Both the position numbers and the translations under genes were made by a program. The notes under the pieces were generated by a model. That model worked only from the letters and a program-made list of their open reading frames with translations. It did not search any database and was not told where the DNA came from. DNA of 64,000 nt, from NCBI GenBank assembly GCA_910588285.1, contig CAJUQB010000009.1, positions 1 through 64,000 of the forward strand, read 5' to 3'. Position 1 is the stretch's first letter. Each line of letters opens with the position of its first letter. Of this stretch, positions 24,932 to 34,475 are shown one piece after another. The stretch comes from an uncultured Lachnospiraceae bacterium (lineage in GTDB: Bacteria; Bacillota; Clostridia; Lachnospirales; Lachnospiraceae).

Positions 24932-27900
24932 TCACGGCCTAACCGGCAGCAGCATCGTCTCCGCCTTATCCAGCACAGTCCGCACCACATCCAGCACATG
25001 TCCTGCCCTGGTTTTGGAGCTGTGGTTCATCCGGAAGGTAAAATAGGGGCCCTTTGCATCCGGCGTAAAACGCAGCGCTCCGTAGAATTCATCCACAAAT
25101 CCCGGAATATTCGCCACGTCAATATTTGCCTTTTCATATAGCACAAACCGAACCTCATCCCCCTTTTGCAGTACATCCGTAAAATACATCCGGTGGGCCT
25201 TTGCCTTGAGGCCGGCCACCAGAAGCAGATTCTGGACGGATTTTGGCGGCTCCCCGAACCGGTCGATCAGCTCGTCCTGCATCTCCTCGCACTCCTCCTG
25301 GCTCTCAATCCCGGCAATCCGCTTGTAGATATCCAGCTTGTGGTACTCATTGGGGATATACTTGGGCGGAATATAGGCATCCAGATCAATGTCAATGGTT
25401 GTCTCAAAATGCTCCTCCCGTCCTTCCCCCTTTAAGGTTTTCACCGCCTCGTTCAGCATCTTGCAGTACAGGTCGTAGCCCACTGCCTCCATATGGCCAT
25501 GCTGCTGGGCCCCCAGAAGGTTCCCTGCGCCGCGGATCTCCAGGTCCCGCATGGCAATCTTGAAGCCGCTGCCCAGCTCCGTGAATTCCCGGATGGCAGA
25601 GAGGCGTTTCTCCGCCACCTCCTTCAGCAGCTTGTTGCGGCGGTACATCAGGAATGCATAAGCAGTCCGGCTGGAACGCCCTACCCGGCCCCGGAGCTGG
25701 TACAGCTGGGAGAGGCCTAGGTTATCTGCATCATGGATAATCATGGTATTGACATTTGAAATATCCAGCCCGGTCTCAATGATGGTCGTGGACACCAGCA
25801 CATCAATCTCACCATTGATAAAATCGTACATGATCCGTTCCAGCTCCCGCTCCTTCATCTGGCCATGGGCATAGGCCACATTGGCATCCGGCACCAGGGA
25901 TGCCAGCTTGGCAGCCACATCCTCAATCTGCTTCACCCGGTTAAACACATAATACACCTGGCCGCCTCTGGCCAGCTCCCTGCGGATGGCCTCCCGGACA
26001 ATCTCTTCATTATATTCCATCACATAGGTCTGGATGGGCAGCCGGTCCATGGGGGGCTCCTCCAGCACGCTCATATCGCGGATGCCGATGAGGCTCATGT
26101 GAAGCGTTCTCGGAATGGGGGTAGCCGTCAGGGTCAGCACATCCACATTCTGCTTCATCTGTTTGATTTTCTCCTTATGAGCCACTCCGAAGCGCTGCTC
26201 CTCATCCACAATCAACAGCCCCAGATCCTTGAATTCCACGTCCTTGGACAGCACCCGGTGGGTTCCCACCACAATATCCACCTGTCCCTTTTTCAGGTCA
26301 GCGACCGTCTGCTTCATCTGGGCGGGGGTACAGAACCGGCACATAAGATCCACCCGCACCGGAAAATCCTTCATGCGCTGGGCAAAGGTATTGTAATGCT
26401 GCTGGGCCAGGATCGTCGTGGGCACCAGATACACCACCTGCTTGTTCTCCTGGACTGCCTTGAAGGCCGTACGGATGGCAATCTCCGTCTTGCCGTAGCC
26501 CACATCCCCGCAGATCAGCCGGTCCATGATCTTGGTGCTCTCCATATCCTCCTTGGCAGCCTCAATGGCCAGCACCTGATCCTCCGTCTCCTCAAAGGGA
26601 AACATCTCCTCGAATTCCCGCTGCCATACCGTGTCCGGGCCGTATACAAAGCCCTCCCGCTTCTGGCGGGCCGCATACAGCTCCACCAGCTCCCGGGCAA
26701 TCTCCTTCACTGCTCCCCGCACCCTGGTCTTGGTCTTGTTCCATTCCTGGCCGCCCAGCCGGTTCAGCTTGGGCTTTTTTGCATCTGCGCCGGCATATTT
26801 CTGGATCAGCTCCAGCTGGGTGGCCTGAATATAGAGGTTTCCGCCCTTGTCATACTCAATCTTGATATAATCCTTGACAATCCCCTCTACCTCCACCTTC
26901 TCAATTCCCCGGTAGATGCCCAGGCCGTGGTTTTCGTGAACCACATAATCCCCCGCGGAGAGCTCCGCAAAGCTGGCAATCTTCTCCCCCTCGTAAATGC
27001 GGCGCTTTTTCTTCTTTTTCTTTTCACTGCCAAAAATATCGCTCTCGGAAATCACCACGAATTTCAGCTGGGAATATTCAAAGCCATGCTTGATTTTCCC
27101 ATAGGCCACCAGAATCTCTCCCGGCTGTACCGGATGGTCATAATCCTCTGTATAGAAGCAGCTGAGCCCCTCCTGCTGCAGGTCAAAGGCCAAACGCTTT
27201 GCCCTGGTGTGGGAGCCGGACAGCAGGATCACCTGATACCCGTTCTTCTTGTACTGCCGCAGATCCTTGACCAGCAGCTCAAAGCTGCTGTTATAGGGGC
27301 TCACGGTTCTGGAATCCACATAGAACCGCCCCTTTGCCTCCAGCCCTCCGGTTTTCAGATCCAGGGTGGAGAGGGCGACGCAGCGGCAATTTCCCAGACT
27401 GGCCGCCACCTGCTCCCAGGAATAGATGGCATCCGCCTGGCCCGGCAGCACATAGCCCTTTTCCAGACGGTGCTGCATACTCTCGGAAAATTCCGTCTGC
27501 ACTGCCTTCCCCATCTCCAGGCAGCGCACAGGCTCATCCAAAAACAGCACTGTTTTCTCCCAGTCAAAATAAGCCAGCAGAGACACCGGATTTTCATAAA
27601 AATAGTTGAGATAGCTCTCCACATTGCCGCTGCCTGTCAGATGGGCCAGTTCCTCCTTCAGCTGGCCCACCGCAGTTTTCAGACGATGGGCCTCCTCGGT
27701 GCGCATCTGCTGCCGCAGAGAGGCGTGCACAGCCTCAAATTCTGTCTCTATTTTGTTTAATCCTCTTTTAATTAGTTCTTCATTCAGTACCAACTCGCTG
27801 GCAGGATAGATTGTGATCTCCTCCAGGTTCTCGATGGAGCGCTGGCTTTCCAGCTCAAAGCTCCGGAGGGAATCAATCTCATCCCCCCACAGCTCCACCC

Positions 27901-28468
27901 GGTAGGGCACCTCCGCGGTCAGCGGGAAAATGTCCAGGATCCCGCCCCGCACGGCAAACTGCCCGGCAGTCTCCACCTGGTAATTCCGCTCATACCCAAG
28001 CTGGGCCAGGCGTTTGGCCAGCTCCTCCAGGTTCAGGGTATCCCCCACATGGAAGGTGCGGATATTTCCCAGAATCTCCTCCGGCGGCATCAGCCGGTCC
28101 ATCAGCGCGTCAAAGGTGGTAATCACCATGGGGCGCTCCTGGGTGAGAATTGCTGCAATAGCGCTCATACGCTGGCCCGTCAGCAGGTTTCCGCGAATGT
28201 CCGACTGGTAAAACAGGATATCCCGGGCCGGGTAATACACTGCCTCCCTGTCATAAAACCGGTATTCCTCGTACAGCTCCCGGGCTCTCTGCTCACTGAA
28301 GGTAACCATGATTTTTCCGGAAAAACCATGGTTCACTGCATACATCAAATGGGGCTTTATGGCATCAATACAGCCGGAAACCTCCAGGATGCCCTTCTGT
28401 TTATTCAATTGTTCCGTCAGCTTCTCATATTCCCCCAGTGCCCCCAGGGGATCTGTAAATGCTTTCAT
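24932..28468 (-). CDS. mfd: Transcription-repair coupling factor Mfd
   Basis: 1178-residue ATP-dependent translocase that removes stalled RNA polymerase and recruits UvrA. Domains in order: UvrB-like N-terminus, RNA-polymerase interaction domain (GDYVVHENHGLGIYRG, near 520), SF2 helicase core with Walker A GDVGYGKTE and DEEQ box (VDEEQRFG), RecG-like TRG segment (QLRGRVGRS), and C-terminal TRCF domain. ATG 28468 is preferred because AGGTG is seven bases upstream and the protein begins in family style; an ATG two codons earlier lacks that spacing. The LRR surface gene ends 28 bp before it, so the usual pth-mfd linkage is interrupted. Confidence 0.96.
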   Translation of the reverse strand: MKAFTDPLGALGEYEKLTEQLNKQKGILEVSGCIDAIKPHLMYAVNHGFSGKIMVTFSEQRARELYEEYRFYDREAVYYPARDILFYQSDIRGNLLTGQRMSAIAAILTQERPMVITTFDALMDRLMPPEEILGNIRTFHVGDTLNLEELAKRLAQLGYERNYQVETAGQFAVRGGILDIFPLTAEVPYRVELWGDEIDSLRSFELESQRSIENLEEITIYPASELVLNEELIKRGLNKIETEFEAVHASLRQQMRTEEAHRLKTAVGQLKEELAHLTGSGNVESYLNYFYENPVSLLAYFDWEKTVLFLDEPVRCLEMGKAVQTEFSESMQHRLEKGYVLPGQADAIYSWEQVAASLGNCRCVALSTLDLKTGGLEAKGRFYVDSRTVSPYNSSFELLVKDLRQYKKNGYQVILLSGSHTRAKRLAFDLQQEGLSCFYTEDYDHPVQPGEILVAYGKIKHGFEYSQLKFVVISESDIFGSEKKKKKKRRIYEGEKIASFAELSAGDYVVHENHGLGIYRGIEKVEVEGIVKDYIKIEYDKGGNLYIQATQLELIQKYAGADAKKPKLNRLGGQEWNKTKTRVRGAVKEIARELVELYAARQKREGFVYGPDTVWQREFEEMFPFEETEDQVLAIEAAKEDMESTKIMDRLICGDVGYGKTEIAIRTAFKAVQENKQVVYLVPTTILAQQHYNTFAQRMKDFPVRVDLMCRFCTPAQMKQTVADLKKGQVDIVVGTHRVLSKDVEFKDLGLLIVDEEQRFGVAHKEKIKQMKQNVDVLTLTATPIPRTLHMSLIGIRDMSVLEEPPMDRLPIQTYVMEYNEEIVREAIRRELARGGQVYYVFNRVKQIEDVAAKLASLVPDANVAYAHGQMKERELERIMYDFINGEIDVLVSTTIIETGLDISNVNTMIIHDADNLGLSQLYQLRGRVGRSSRTAYAFLMYRRNKLLKEVAEKRLSAIREFTELGSGFKIAMRDLEIRGAGNLLGAQQHGHMEAVGYDLYCKMLNEAVKTLKGEGREEHFETTIDIDLDAYIPPKYIPNEYHKLDIYKRIAGIESQEECEEMQDELIDRFGEPPKSVQNLLLVAGLKAKAHRMYFTDVLQKGDEVRFVLYEKANIDVANIPGFVDEFYGALRFTPDAKGPYFTFRMNHSSKTRAGHVLDVVRTVLDKAETMLLPVRP

Positions 28469-28496
28469 TGCCATCACCTGATTCTCAAACGCTCTC

Positions 28497-30667
28497 TCAT
28501 GCCTGTCTGCCGGCTGATTCCTTTTTCCCCTTCCGGTATATGATTGCGATCCAGGCCGCCGGCAGGAGCAGGAGCGCCGCCCGGGCCAGAGGAATCCTCT
28601 CCTCGCCGGTTTTGGGCGCTGCCATCCCTGACGGCACACCGTCTTTTCCGTATGGCAGGGTCATGGAAACCTGGCCGTCCTTGTAAACGAAGGTCACCGT
28701 ATGATTTCCCTGGCCCAGGGTCTTTAGAAATTCTGCCTTCAGTGTCACAATGGTGCTCCCTGACTTCAGGGTATAATTGGAAGGATCCACGCTCTTTCCG
28801 TCAATCTCCAGATGATCAAAATCTGCGAGCTCACCGTCTGCGGAAATGGTAACGCTTCCGTCTGCATTCACCTTCCAGAGCCCCTCCGTCCCCTTCAGGA
28901 TGCGATAGGTCCCGCTGCCTGTTTGAGAGCCTCCCTGGGTTCCGCCGCTTATTCCGGGGCGATTGCCGTTTCCCGTACTGCCGCCTGGATTATTGCCGGA
29001 GCCGCTGCCTGTACCGCCGGTATTGCCGCCTGTGCTGTTGTCCGAACCGCTGCCTGTGCCGCCGGAATTATCGCCTGTGCTGTTGTCCGAACCGCTGCCT
29101 GTGCCGCCGGAATTATCACCTGCGCTGTCATCGCCGTCATCTGGCCCCGGGCCGGGAGCAGGCGGAACATAATTATAATGGATGGTTGCCTTTAACACGG
29201 TTTGTGACGTATCTCCTAATTTTTGAATTTTGTTCCACTGTTCTTCTGTACCGGTAAAGTAGATATCCTTCAGCGGGCAGGAGGCAAATGCCGCTATCCC
29301 GATTGTGGTTACGCTGTGGGGAATGACAACAGCAGTCATGCCGGAGCAGGAGGAAAATGCATTTGCTCCGATGCTTTCCGCACCCTGGGGAATTTCCACT
29401 CCGGCAAGCATCAGGCAATTCTGGAACATTCCCTCACTAATGCGGTCTATATTTTGGGGCAATTGCACGCCCATCAGATTGTAGCATTGCATAAACATAT
29501 TGTCGCCCATCTTCACCTGACTGCTGCCGGACGCAAATGATACATTTCTCAATTCCGTACATTGCCAGAATGCAGCTGCGCCCACCTCTCCGATGCTGGC
29601 CGGCAGAGCGATGGAAGTAAGACTTGTGCAGGAACGGAAGGCATTTTGTCCGATGACCTCCAGGCCCGGGGCAATCGTTACCGTGCTAAGGCTCTTACAT
29701 TCCCGGAACGCACCGTCGCCAATAACCTTCACACTGGAGGGGATCGAGACAGCAATCATGGACGAGCCCAAAAACGCATTGTTCCCAATGGATCGCACAC
29801 TGGAGGAAATCTCCGCACTTAAAACGCCGCTGTTCATAAATGCGCCGGAACCGATCCTGGTAATGCCATCCCCAATCACAGCCTTCCGAATCTGGCTGCT
29901 GTATTGGCTCCAGGGCTGCGCACTCACATCAGCAAAATCCGGCATCGCTCCGCTGCCGGAAATGGTCAGTGTCCCTGCCCGGGTCAGGTTCCAGGTAAGG
30001 CCTGCGCCCATTGTTCCGCTGGCAATGGACACATTGGCATCAGGATCATCCGGTGGAATATAATTCTCCGGATAGCGGGTAATATAATGGCTGGTGCTGC
30101 TCATCACCGCCTCCTTGGCGATGACCCGCCCCCAATGAACCTTGCCCTGATGCTCTCCGGTGCTGATGTTTCCTTCCGCAACAACCACTCCTGCATCGCT
30201 CACCTCCAGCACGATCACGGTATGGGCATCATTGTTTACCCGCAGGATATCTCCAACCTTGATATCCGTATATGCAAAGCTGCCCGCAGCGTACATTCTT
30301 GCCGGCAGGCTGCCAAATGCCGCATCGCTTAGGATAAATGCAAAGGCCACGCAGCCTACGGCGGCAATCCTGCTTCCTCCAAGGTTTCCGCCATTCCAAT
30401 AGTAGCACCCCTTTGTATCGGAATAGGGTTCCTCATTGGTCCAGGTTGTTCCTTCCTTGTAGGCATCCTGACTTTGCAGCGCTGTCATCGCTTGATAGGC
30501 TTCCTGGGGCGTAGGAACCGTACTGTCACGGGTGATTGCCCCAAAGGCAGCCTCCCCCATAGGTGCATTCCCTTGGATGAAGGGCCCCCCTGCTCTGTAT
30601 ATGCCGCAGACTTAGAGGACAGGCACAGACATAACGCTAAGATTGTTGCTAGGATTCGTTTTTTCAA
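28497..30667 (-). CDS. BspA-like leucine-rich-repeat surface protein, frame broken at G6 tract
   Basis: Reads as a wall-attached surface protein. A signal peptide (MKKRILATILALCLCLSS, start 30667) is in one frame, and the 680-residue body in another. They meet at a six-G run (30585-30590); one more G would fuse them. The body has a CHAP/NlpC-like region (AVGCVAFAFI and NDAHTVIVLEV supply possible Cys and His), six or more LRR_5 (BspA) repeats at about 200-420, a Gly/Ser/Asn-rich linker of repeated GGTGSGSDN units, an unfamiliar beta domain and a tail APKTG-hydrophobic-RKGKK like a variant sortase signal. It sits between pth and mfd. Phase variation, decay or an assembly error could explain the break. 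Confidence 0.75.
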
Positions 30668-30685
30668 TTTTCCAATCTCCTTCCT

Positions 30686-31285
30686 TCAATTATAACGGTT
30701 CATGGCCGCTTCCAGCGCTCCCTGCACCAGCAGTGCCGCCGCATCGGCCGCGTCCTTCATGGCGTCCTCCACTGCTGCCCGCTCCGCCTTGGGGAAGCGG
30801 CTGAGTACATGGTCCACCAGATCCCAGTCCCCGGGCTTTTCGCCCACGCCTACCTTGATTCTCATAAAATCCTCTGTCCCGCACCGGGCGATGATATTTT
30901 TGATCCCATTGTGGCCCCCGGCGCTGCCCTTCCTCCGGATCCGCAGCTTTCCCGGCGCCAGGCTGATATCGTCATAAATTACCAGCAGCTGTTGGGAGGC
31001 ATCCAGCTTATAGAAATTCAAAAGCGCCGCAATGCTCTCTCCGCTTAGATTCATAAAGGTCTGGGGCTTCACAAGAAGCACCCGCTGCCCTTCTATGATA
31101 CCGCTGCCGCACAGCGCGCGGCACTTCTTGTCCGTTACCTTAATATTATATTGGTCTGCCAGCACATCAATGACATCAAAGCCTACGTTGTGCCGGGTCT
31201 TGGCGTATTTTTCCCCGGGATTTCCCAGGCCGGCAATTACAAACATGGGGGGAGCGTCCTCTTTTCTTTTTTTAAATAGAAGCAT
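30686..31285 (-). CDS. pth: Peptidyl-tRNA hydrolase
   Basis: 199-residue enzyme that frees peptides from stalled peptidyl-tRNAs. Family motifs are all visible: GLGNPGEKY, TRHNVGFDV with the catalytic His, KPQTFMNLSGES, VIYDDISLAPGKLR and SAGGHNGIKNI. The chosen ATG (31285) has GAGGA upstream. An ATG at 31246 beginning MFVIAGLGNPG is closer to the usual family start and also has AGAGGA nearby, so a 13-residue N-terminal extension is possible but not certain. It is followed by the LRR surface gene and mfd on the same strand. Confidence 0.95.
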   Translation of the reverse strand: MLLFKKRKEDAPPMFVIAGLGNPGEKYAKTRHNVGFDVIDVLADQYNIKVTDKKCRALCGSGIIEGQRVLLVKPQTFMNLSGESIAALLNFYKLDASQQLLVIYDDISLAPGKLRIRRKGSAGGHNGIKNIIARCGTEDFMRIKVGVGEKPGDWDLVDHVLSRFPKAERAAVEDAMKDAADAAALLVQGALEAAMNRYN

Positions 31286-31471
31286 GATAGATCCTCTTTT
31301 TTATGCATCAGATATTTGAAACATATCTATCATACTAGAAAATGACCTGTTTGTCACCTGTCTTTTTTGCGAAATCAAAATCAAAAAATGCCGGATCACA
31401 GCCGCCCACCAGGGCCAGCCACAATCCGGCGCTTCTCATCTCATTCTCTAACTCTATCTCTGACCCTTCTT

Positions 31472-31732
31472 CTACTGTGCCGCTTCCTCCTGAAACTTAT
31501 CCAGGATCAGCTGCTGCAGCCTCTCTCTGGTAGCAGAATTGATCGGATGCGCAATGTCGCGGTACTCACCGTCTGCCGCCTTACGGCTGGGCATTGCTAT
31601 AAACAACCCCTTTTCCCCCTCAATCACTTTAATGTCGTGGACTACAAATTCGTTGTCAATAGTAATGGAGACAACTGCTTTCATCTTTCCTTCCTTCTCC
31701 ACCTTACGTACCCGTATATCTGTAATCTGCAT
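31472..31732 (-). CDS. spoVG: Septation/sporulation regulator SpoVG
   Basis: 86-residue nucleic-acid-binding protein of the SpoVG family. The diagnostic motifs ITDIRVRKV, ALVSI-like KAVVSITIDN, VIEGEKGLFIAMPSRK and YRDIAHPINS match closely, and the length is typical. In Firmicutes SpoVG affects septation, capsule and virulence genes and can bind RNA and DNA. It lies between glgD and pth on the same strand with a hairpin upstream; whether it has its own promoter cannot be told. Confidence 0.97.
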   Translation of the reverse strand: MQITDIRVRKVEKEGKMKAVVSITIDNEFVVHDIKVIEGEKGLFIAMPSRKAADGEYRDIAHPINSATRERLQQLILDKFQEEAAQ

Positions 31733-31774
31733 GTTAGTTTCCCCTTTCTTATCCTTCCAGTGAGATTTATGTAA

Positions 31775-31817
31775 CAGTTCAGCCAGGAATATTGCCTCCA
31801 GGGCTGCCGCTGAACTG
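31775..31817. other. Hairpin between glgD and spoVG
   Basis: Perfect arms cagttcagc (31775-31783) and gctgaactg (31809-31817) with some inner pairing. No T-tract follows on the minus strand. It is a possible weak terminator or mRNA 3' stabiliser after glgD. Confidence 0.45.
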
Positions 31818-31822
31818 CTATC

Positions 31823-32938
31823 CTACATTACATATCTTTCGTTATGCTCATACACAACCTTAATGCCATCCCCTCCACTGAAATAGGTATTGGCGCGCAG
31901 CGTATCCCTGCTCTCCACAATACAATTCTCAACATGCGTATTGTCGCCGATATATACATCATTCAGGATGATCGAATTCTTGATCACGCAGTTTTTGCCC
32001 ACAAATACCTTCTGGAATAAGATAGAGTTCTCTACCTTGCTGTTAATAATACAACCGCTGGCTACCAGGCTGTTGCTCACCTCGGAGCCGACATTATACT
32101 TGGCCGGCGGCAGATCTGATACCTTGGAATAGATCTCCGGTTCCTCCCGGAAATACTTGCGTACATCCGGCTTCAGGAAATCCATATTCGTCTCGTAATA
32201 GGACTCTACGGTAGAAATATTGTTCCAGTAGCCCTCCATCTTGTAGCCATAAATGCGCTTCAGGTTCTTATAGCGGATCAGGATATCCGTCACAAAATCA
32301 TAGCGTTCCTCCGCTGCACACCGCTCCAGCATCTCAATCAGCTGTCTTCTGCGCAGTACGTAGATTCCGGTGGAAATGGTGTTGGACTGAGCCACCATGG
32401 GCTTCTCCTCAAAATCCACAATTCTGGAATCCTCATTCATCTTCACCACGCCAAAGCGGCTCACATCCATATTCGCCGGCATATCCTTGCAGACAACCGT
32501 AACATCCGCCTTCTTGGCAATATGGAAATCAAGAACCTTATTGTAATCCATCTTGTATACACAATCGCCGCTGACAATCACCACATAGGGTTCATGGCTC
32601 CTGCGCAAAAAGCTCAAATTCTGGCTCATGGCATCTGCCGTGCCGCGGTACCACCAGCTGTTATTTGCTGTCACCGTAGGCGTAAACACGTACAGGCCGC
32701 CCTGTTTTCTTCCGAAATCCCACCATTTGGAGGAGCTTAGATGCTCATTGAGACTTCTGGCATTGTACTGGGTCAGCACTGCCACATGCTGTACGTGGGA
32801 ATTGCTCATATTGCTCAATGCAAAATCTATACAGCGGTAGCTTCCGGCCACGGGCATAGCCGCAATGGCACGCTTGTTGGAAAGCTCCTGCATCCTGTTG
32901 TTATTACCGCCTGCTAATATAATACCGATCGCCTTCAT
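31823..32938 (-). CDS. glgD: Glucose-1-phosphate adenylyltransferase subunit GlgD
   Basis: 371-residue GlgD-type paralogue of ADP-glucose pyrophosphorylase. The nucleotidyltransferase N-terminus is altered at the catalytic loop (LAGGNNNRMQELSNKR in place of the GlgC G-x-GxRL form), typical of the regulatory or non-catalytic subunit. The C-terminus is a left-handed beta-helix (NSILFQKVFVGKNCVIKNS). In Firmicutes it forms a hetero-oligomer with GlgC and raises activity for glycogen synthesis. Its ATG overlaps the glgC stop by four bases (ATGA), indicating translational coupling and balanced production. Confidence 0.95.
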   Translation of the reverse strand: MKAIGIILAGGNNNRMQELSNKRAIAAMPVAGSYRCIDFALSNMSNSHVQHVAVLTQYNARSLNEHLSSSKWWDFGRKQGGLYVFTPTVTANNSWWYRGTADAMSQNLSFLRRSHEPYVVIVSGDCVYKMDYNKVLDFHIAKKADVTVVCKDMPANMDVSRFGVVKMNEDSRIVDFEEKPMVAQSNTISTGIYVLRRRQLIEMLERCAAEERYDFVTDILIRYKNLKRIYGYKMEGYWNNISTVESYYETNMDFLKPDVRKYFREEPEIYSKVSDLPPAKYNVGSEVSNSLVASGCIINSKVENSILFQKVFVGKNCVIKNSIILNDVYIGDNTHVENCIVESRDTLRANTYFSGGDGIKVVYEHNERYVM

Positions 32939-34209
32939 ACTCTGTCACCTGCCTTAATTATATATTCCCCGCTGGCAAGCAGTCCATCCGGGTAGTCCTC
33001 AGGCGCCGTGCTGCCTGATATTGCTGTATTCTTGCCAATCTTCACACCTGCAGGTATCACAGAATCCTCACCTACGGTAACAAGCCCAAAGGAGTATACG
33101 CTGGCATTGAGCTTATTGGGCGCTTCCTCGCCAACCCCAAGCTGGCAGCCGTCCCCCACCCGGCAGTTCTCTGCAATGATGGATTTGTCAATCACCACAT
33201 TCTCGCCGATGACCGTGTCCCTCATGATAATGGAATCCCGCACCACGGTTCCCTTGCCAATGGTGACGCCGGCGCCGATCACGGAACCGTATACCTGCCC
33301 GTAAATCTCCGTTCCCTCACCGATGATGCTGCGTTCCACAGAAGAATCCGGGGAAATGTACTGGGGACAGATAATGTCGCTCTTGGTGTAAATCTTCCAG
33401 AATTCCTCATAGAGGTTGAATTCCGGAATCAGGTCAATCAGCTCCATGTTGGCCTCCCAGTAGGAGCCAAGGGTTCCGACATCCTTCCAATAGCCATTGT
33501 ATTCATAGGCAAACAGCCGCTGGCCCTTCTCATGGCAATAGGGAATAATGTGCTTGCCAAAGTCACAGCCATTCTGCTCCGACATTGCAATCAGCGCTTC
33601 CTTCAAGACCTTCCAGGTAAAAATATAGATACCCATGGAGGCAAGGTTGCTGCGGGGATGCTCCGGCTTCTCCTCAAAATCATTGATCTTCTTGTTCTCA
33701 TCGGCAATTACAATGCCGAAGCGGCTGGCCTCCTCCAGGGGAACCGGCATGGCAGCTATGGTAACGTCTGCGTTATTTTCCTTGTGGAAATCAAGCATTA
33801 CCTCATAGTCCATCTTATATATATGGTCTCCCGAAAGAATCAGAACATATTCCGGATTGTAGCTCTCCATATAGTTCAGATTCTGATAAATGGCATTGGC
33901 CGTACCGGTATACCATTCGCTGTTGGCGCTCTTCTCGTAGGGTGGGAGCACCGTTACGCCGCCTTTGTTGCGGTCAAGATCCCACGGAATACCGATTCCT
34001 ATGTGGGTATTCAGCCTCAGGGGCTGATACTGGGTCAATACGCCTACCGTATCAATTCCGGAATTGATACAATTGCTTAAGGGGAAATCAATGATGCGGT
34101 ACTTCCCGCCAAAAGCGACAGCAGGCTTCGCTACACCGGAAGTCAGCACACCTAGACGACTCCCCTGTCCGCCAGCTAAAAGCATGGCAATCATTTCTTT
34201 TCGAATCAA
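32935..34209 (-). CDS. glgC: Glucose-1-phosphate adenylyltransferase GlgC
   Basis: 424-residue catalytic subunit that makes ADP-glucose for glycogen. The motifs AMLLAGGQGSRLGVLT, KPAVAFGGKYRIIDFPLSN and the substrate loop (FEEKP) are intact, and the C-terminal beta-helix is present. The start is assigned to TTG 34209, because GAGAGG lies eight bases upstream and the protein then begins MIRKEMIAMLLAGG as in relatives; an in-frame GTG three codons earlier sits on top of that ribosome site. It forms an operon with glgD, coupled by ATGA. Confidence 0.95.
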   Translation of the reverse strand: MIRKEMIAMLLAGGQGSRLGVLTSGVAKPAVAFGGKYRIIDFPLSNCINSGIDTVGVLTQYQPLRLNTHIGIGIPWDLDRNKGGVTVLPPYEKSANSEWYTGTANAIYQNLNYMESYNPEYVLILSGDHIYKMDYEVMLDFHKENNADVTIAAMPVPLEEASRFGIVIADENKKINDFEEKPEHPRSNLASMGIYIFTWKVLKEALIAMSEQNGCDFGKHIIPYCHEKGQRLFAYEYNGYWKDVGTLGSYWEANMELIDLIPEFNLYEEFWKIYTKSDIICPQYISPDSSVERSIIGEGTEIYGQVYGSVIGAGVTIGKGTVVRDSIIMRDTVIGENVVIDKSIIAENCRVGDGCQLGVGEEAPNKLNASVYSFGLVTVGEDSVIPAGVKIGKNTAISGSTAPEDYPDGLLASGEYIIKAGDRV

Positions 34210-34475
34210 GTCTATCACCTCTCGTCTTTACTCTTGTTATTTTAGAATTATATCATATGCGTTCAAAATAGTACACATATTTCACAATTTTTTTTTGATA
34301 TTTTTCTCATTTTCGTCGCCTTGCACAAACTTTTTGGCTTTTCGTCGTTATTTCGACGTGTCCTCCTTTCTCTCCCAAATTTTCCTGCGCCCTCCCCAGT
34401 TGGCCATTGACTATCAGAGACAGTTGGTATAAAATGGATGCAGACGTTGTAAAATATAGAATGGATGGTAAAATT

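Noticed and set aside
23703..25046. Plus-strand open frame opposite the prsA-like gene
   Set aside because: Shadow of a well-supported lipoprotein gene, caused by codon bias.
25865..27760. Long plus-strand open frame opposite mfd
   Set aside because: It is antisense to a clear helicase gene; its translation is low-complexity His/Leu-rich and has no recognised domain or ribosome site.
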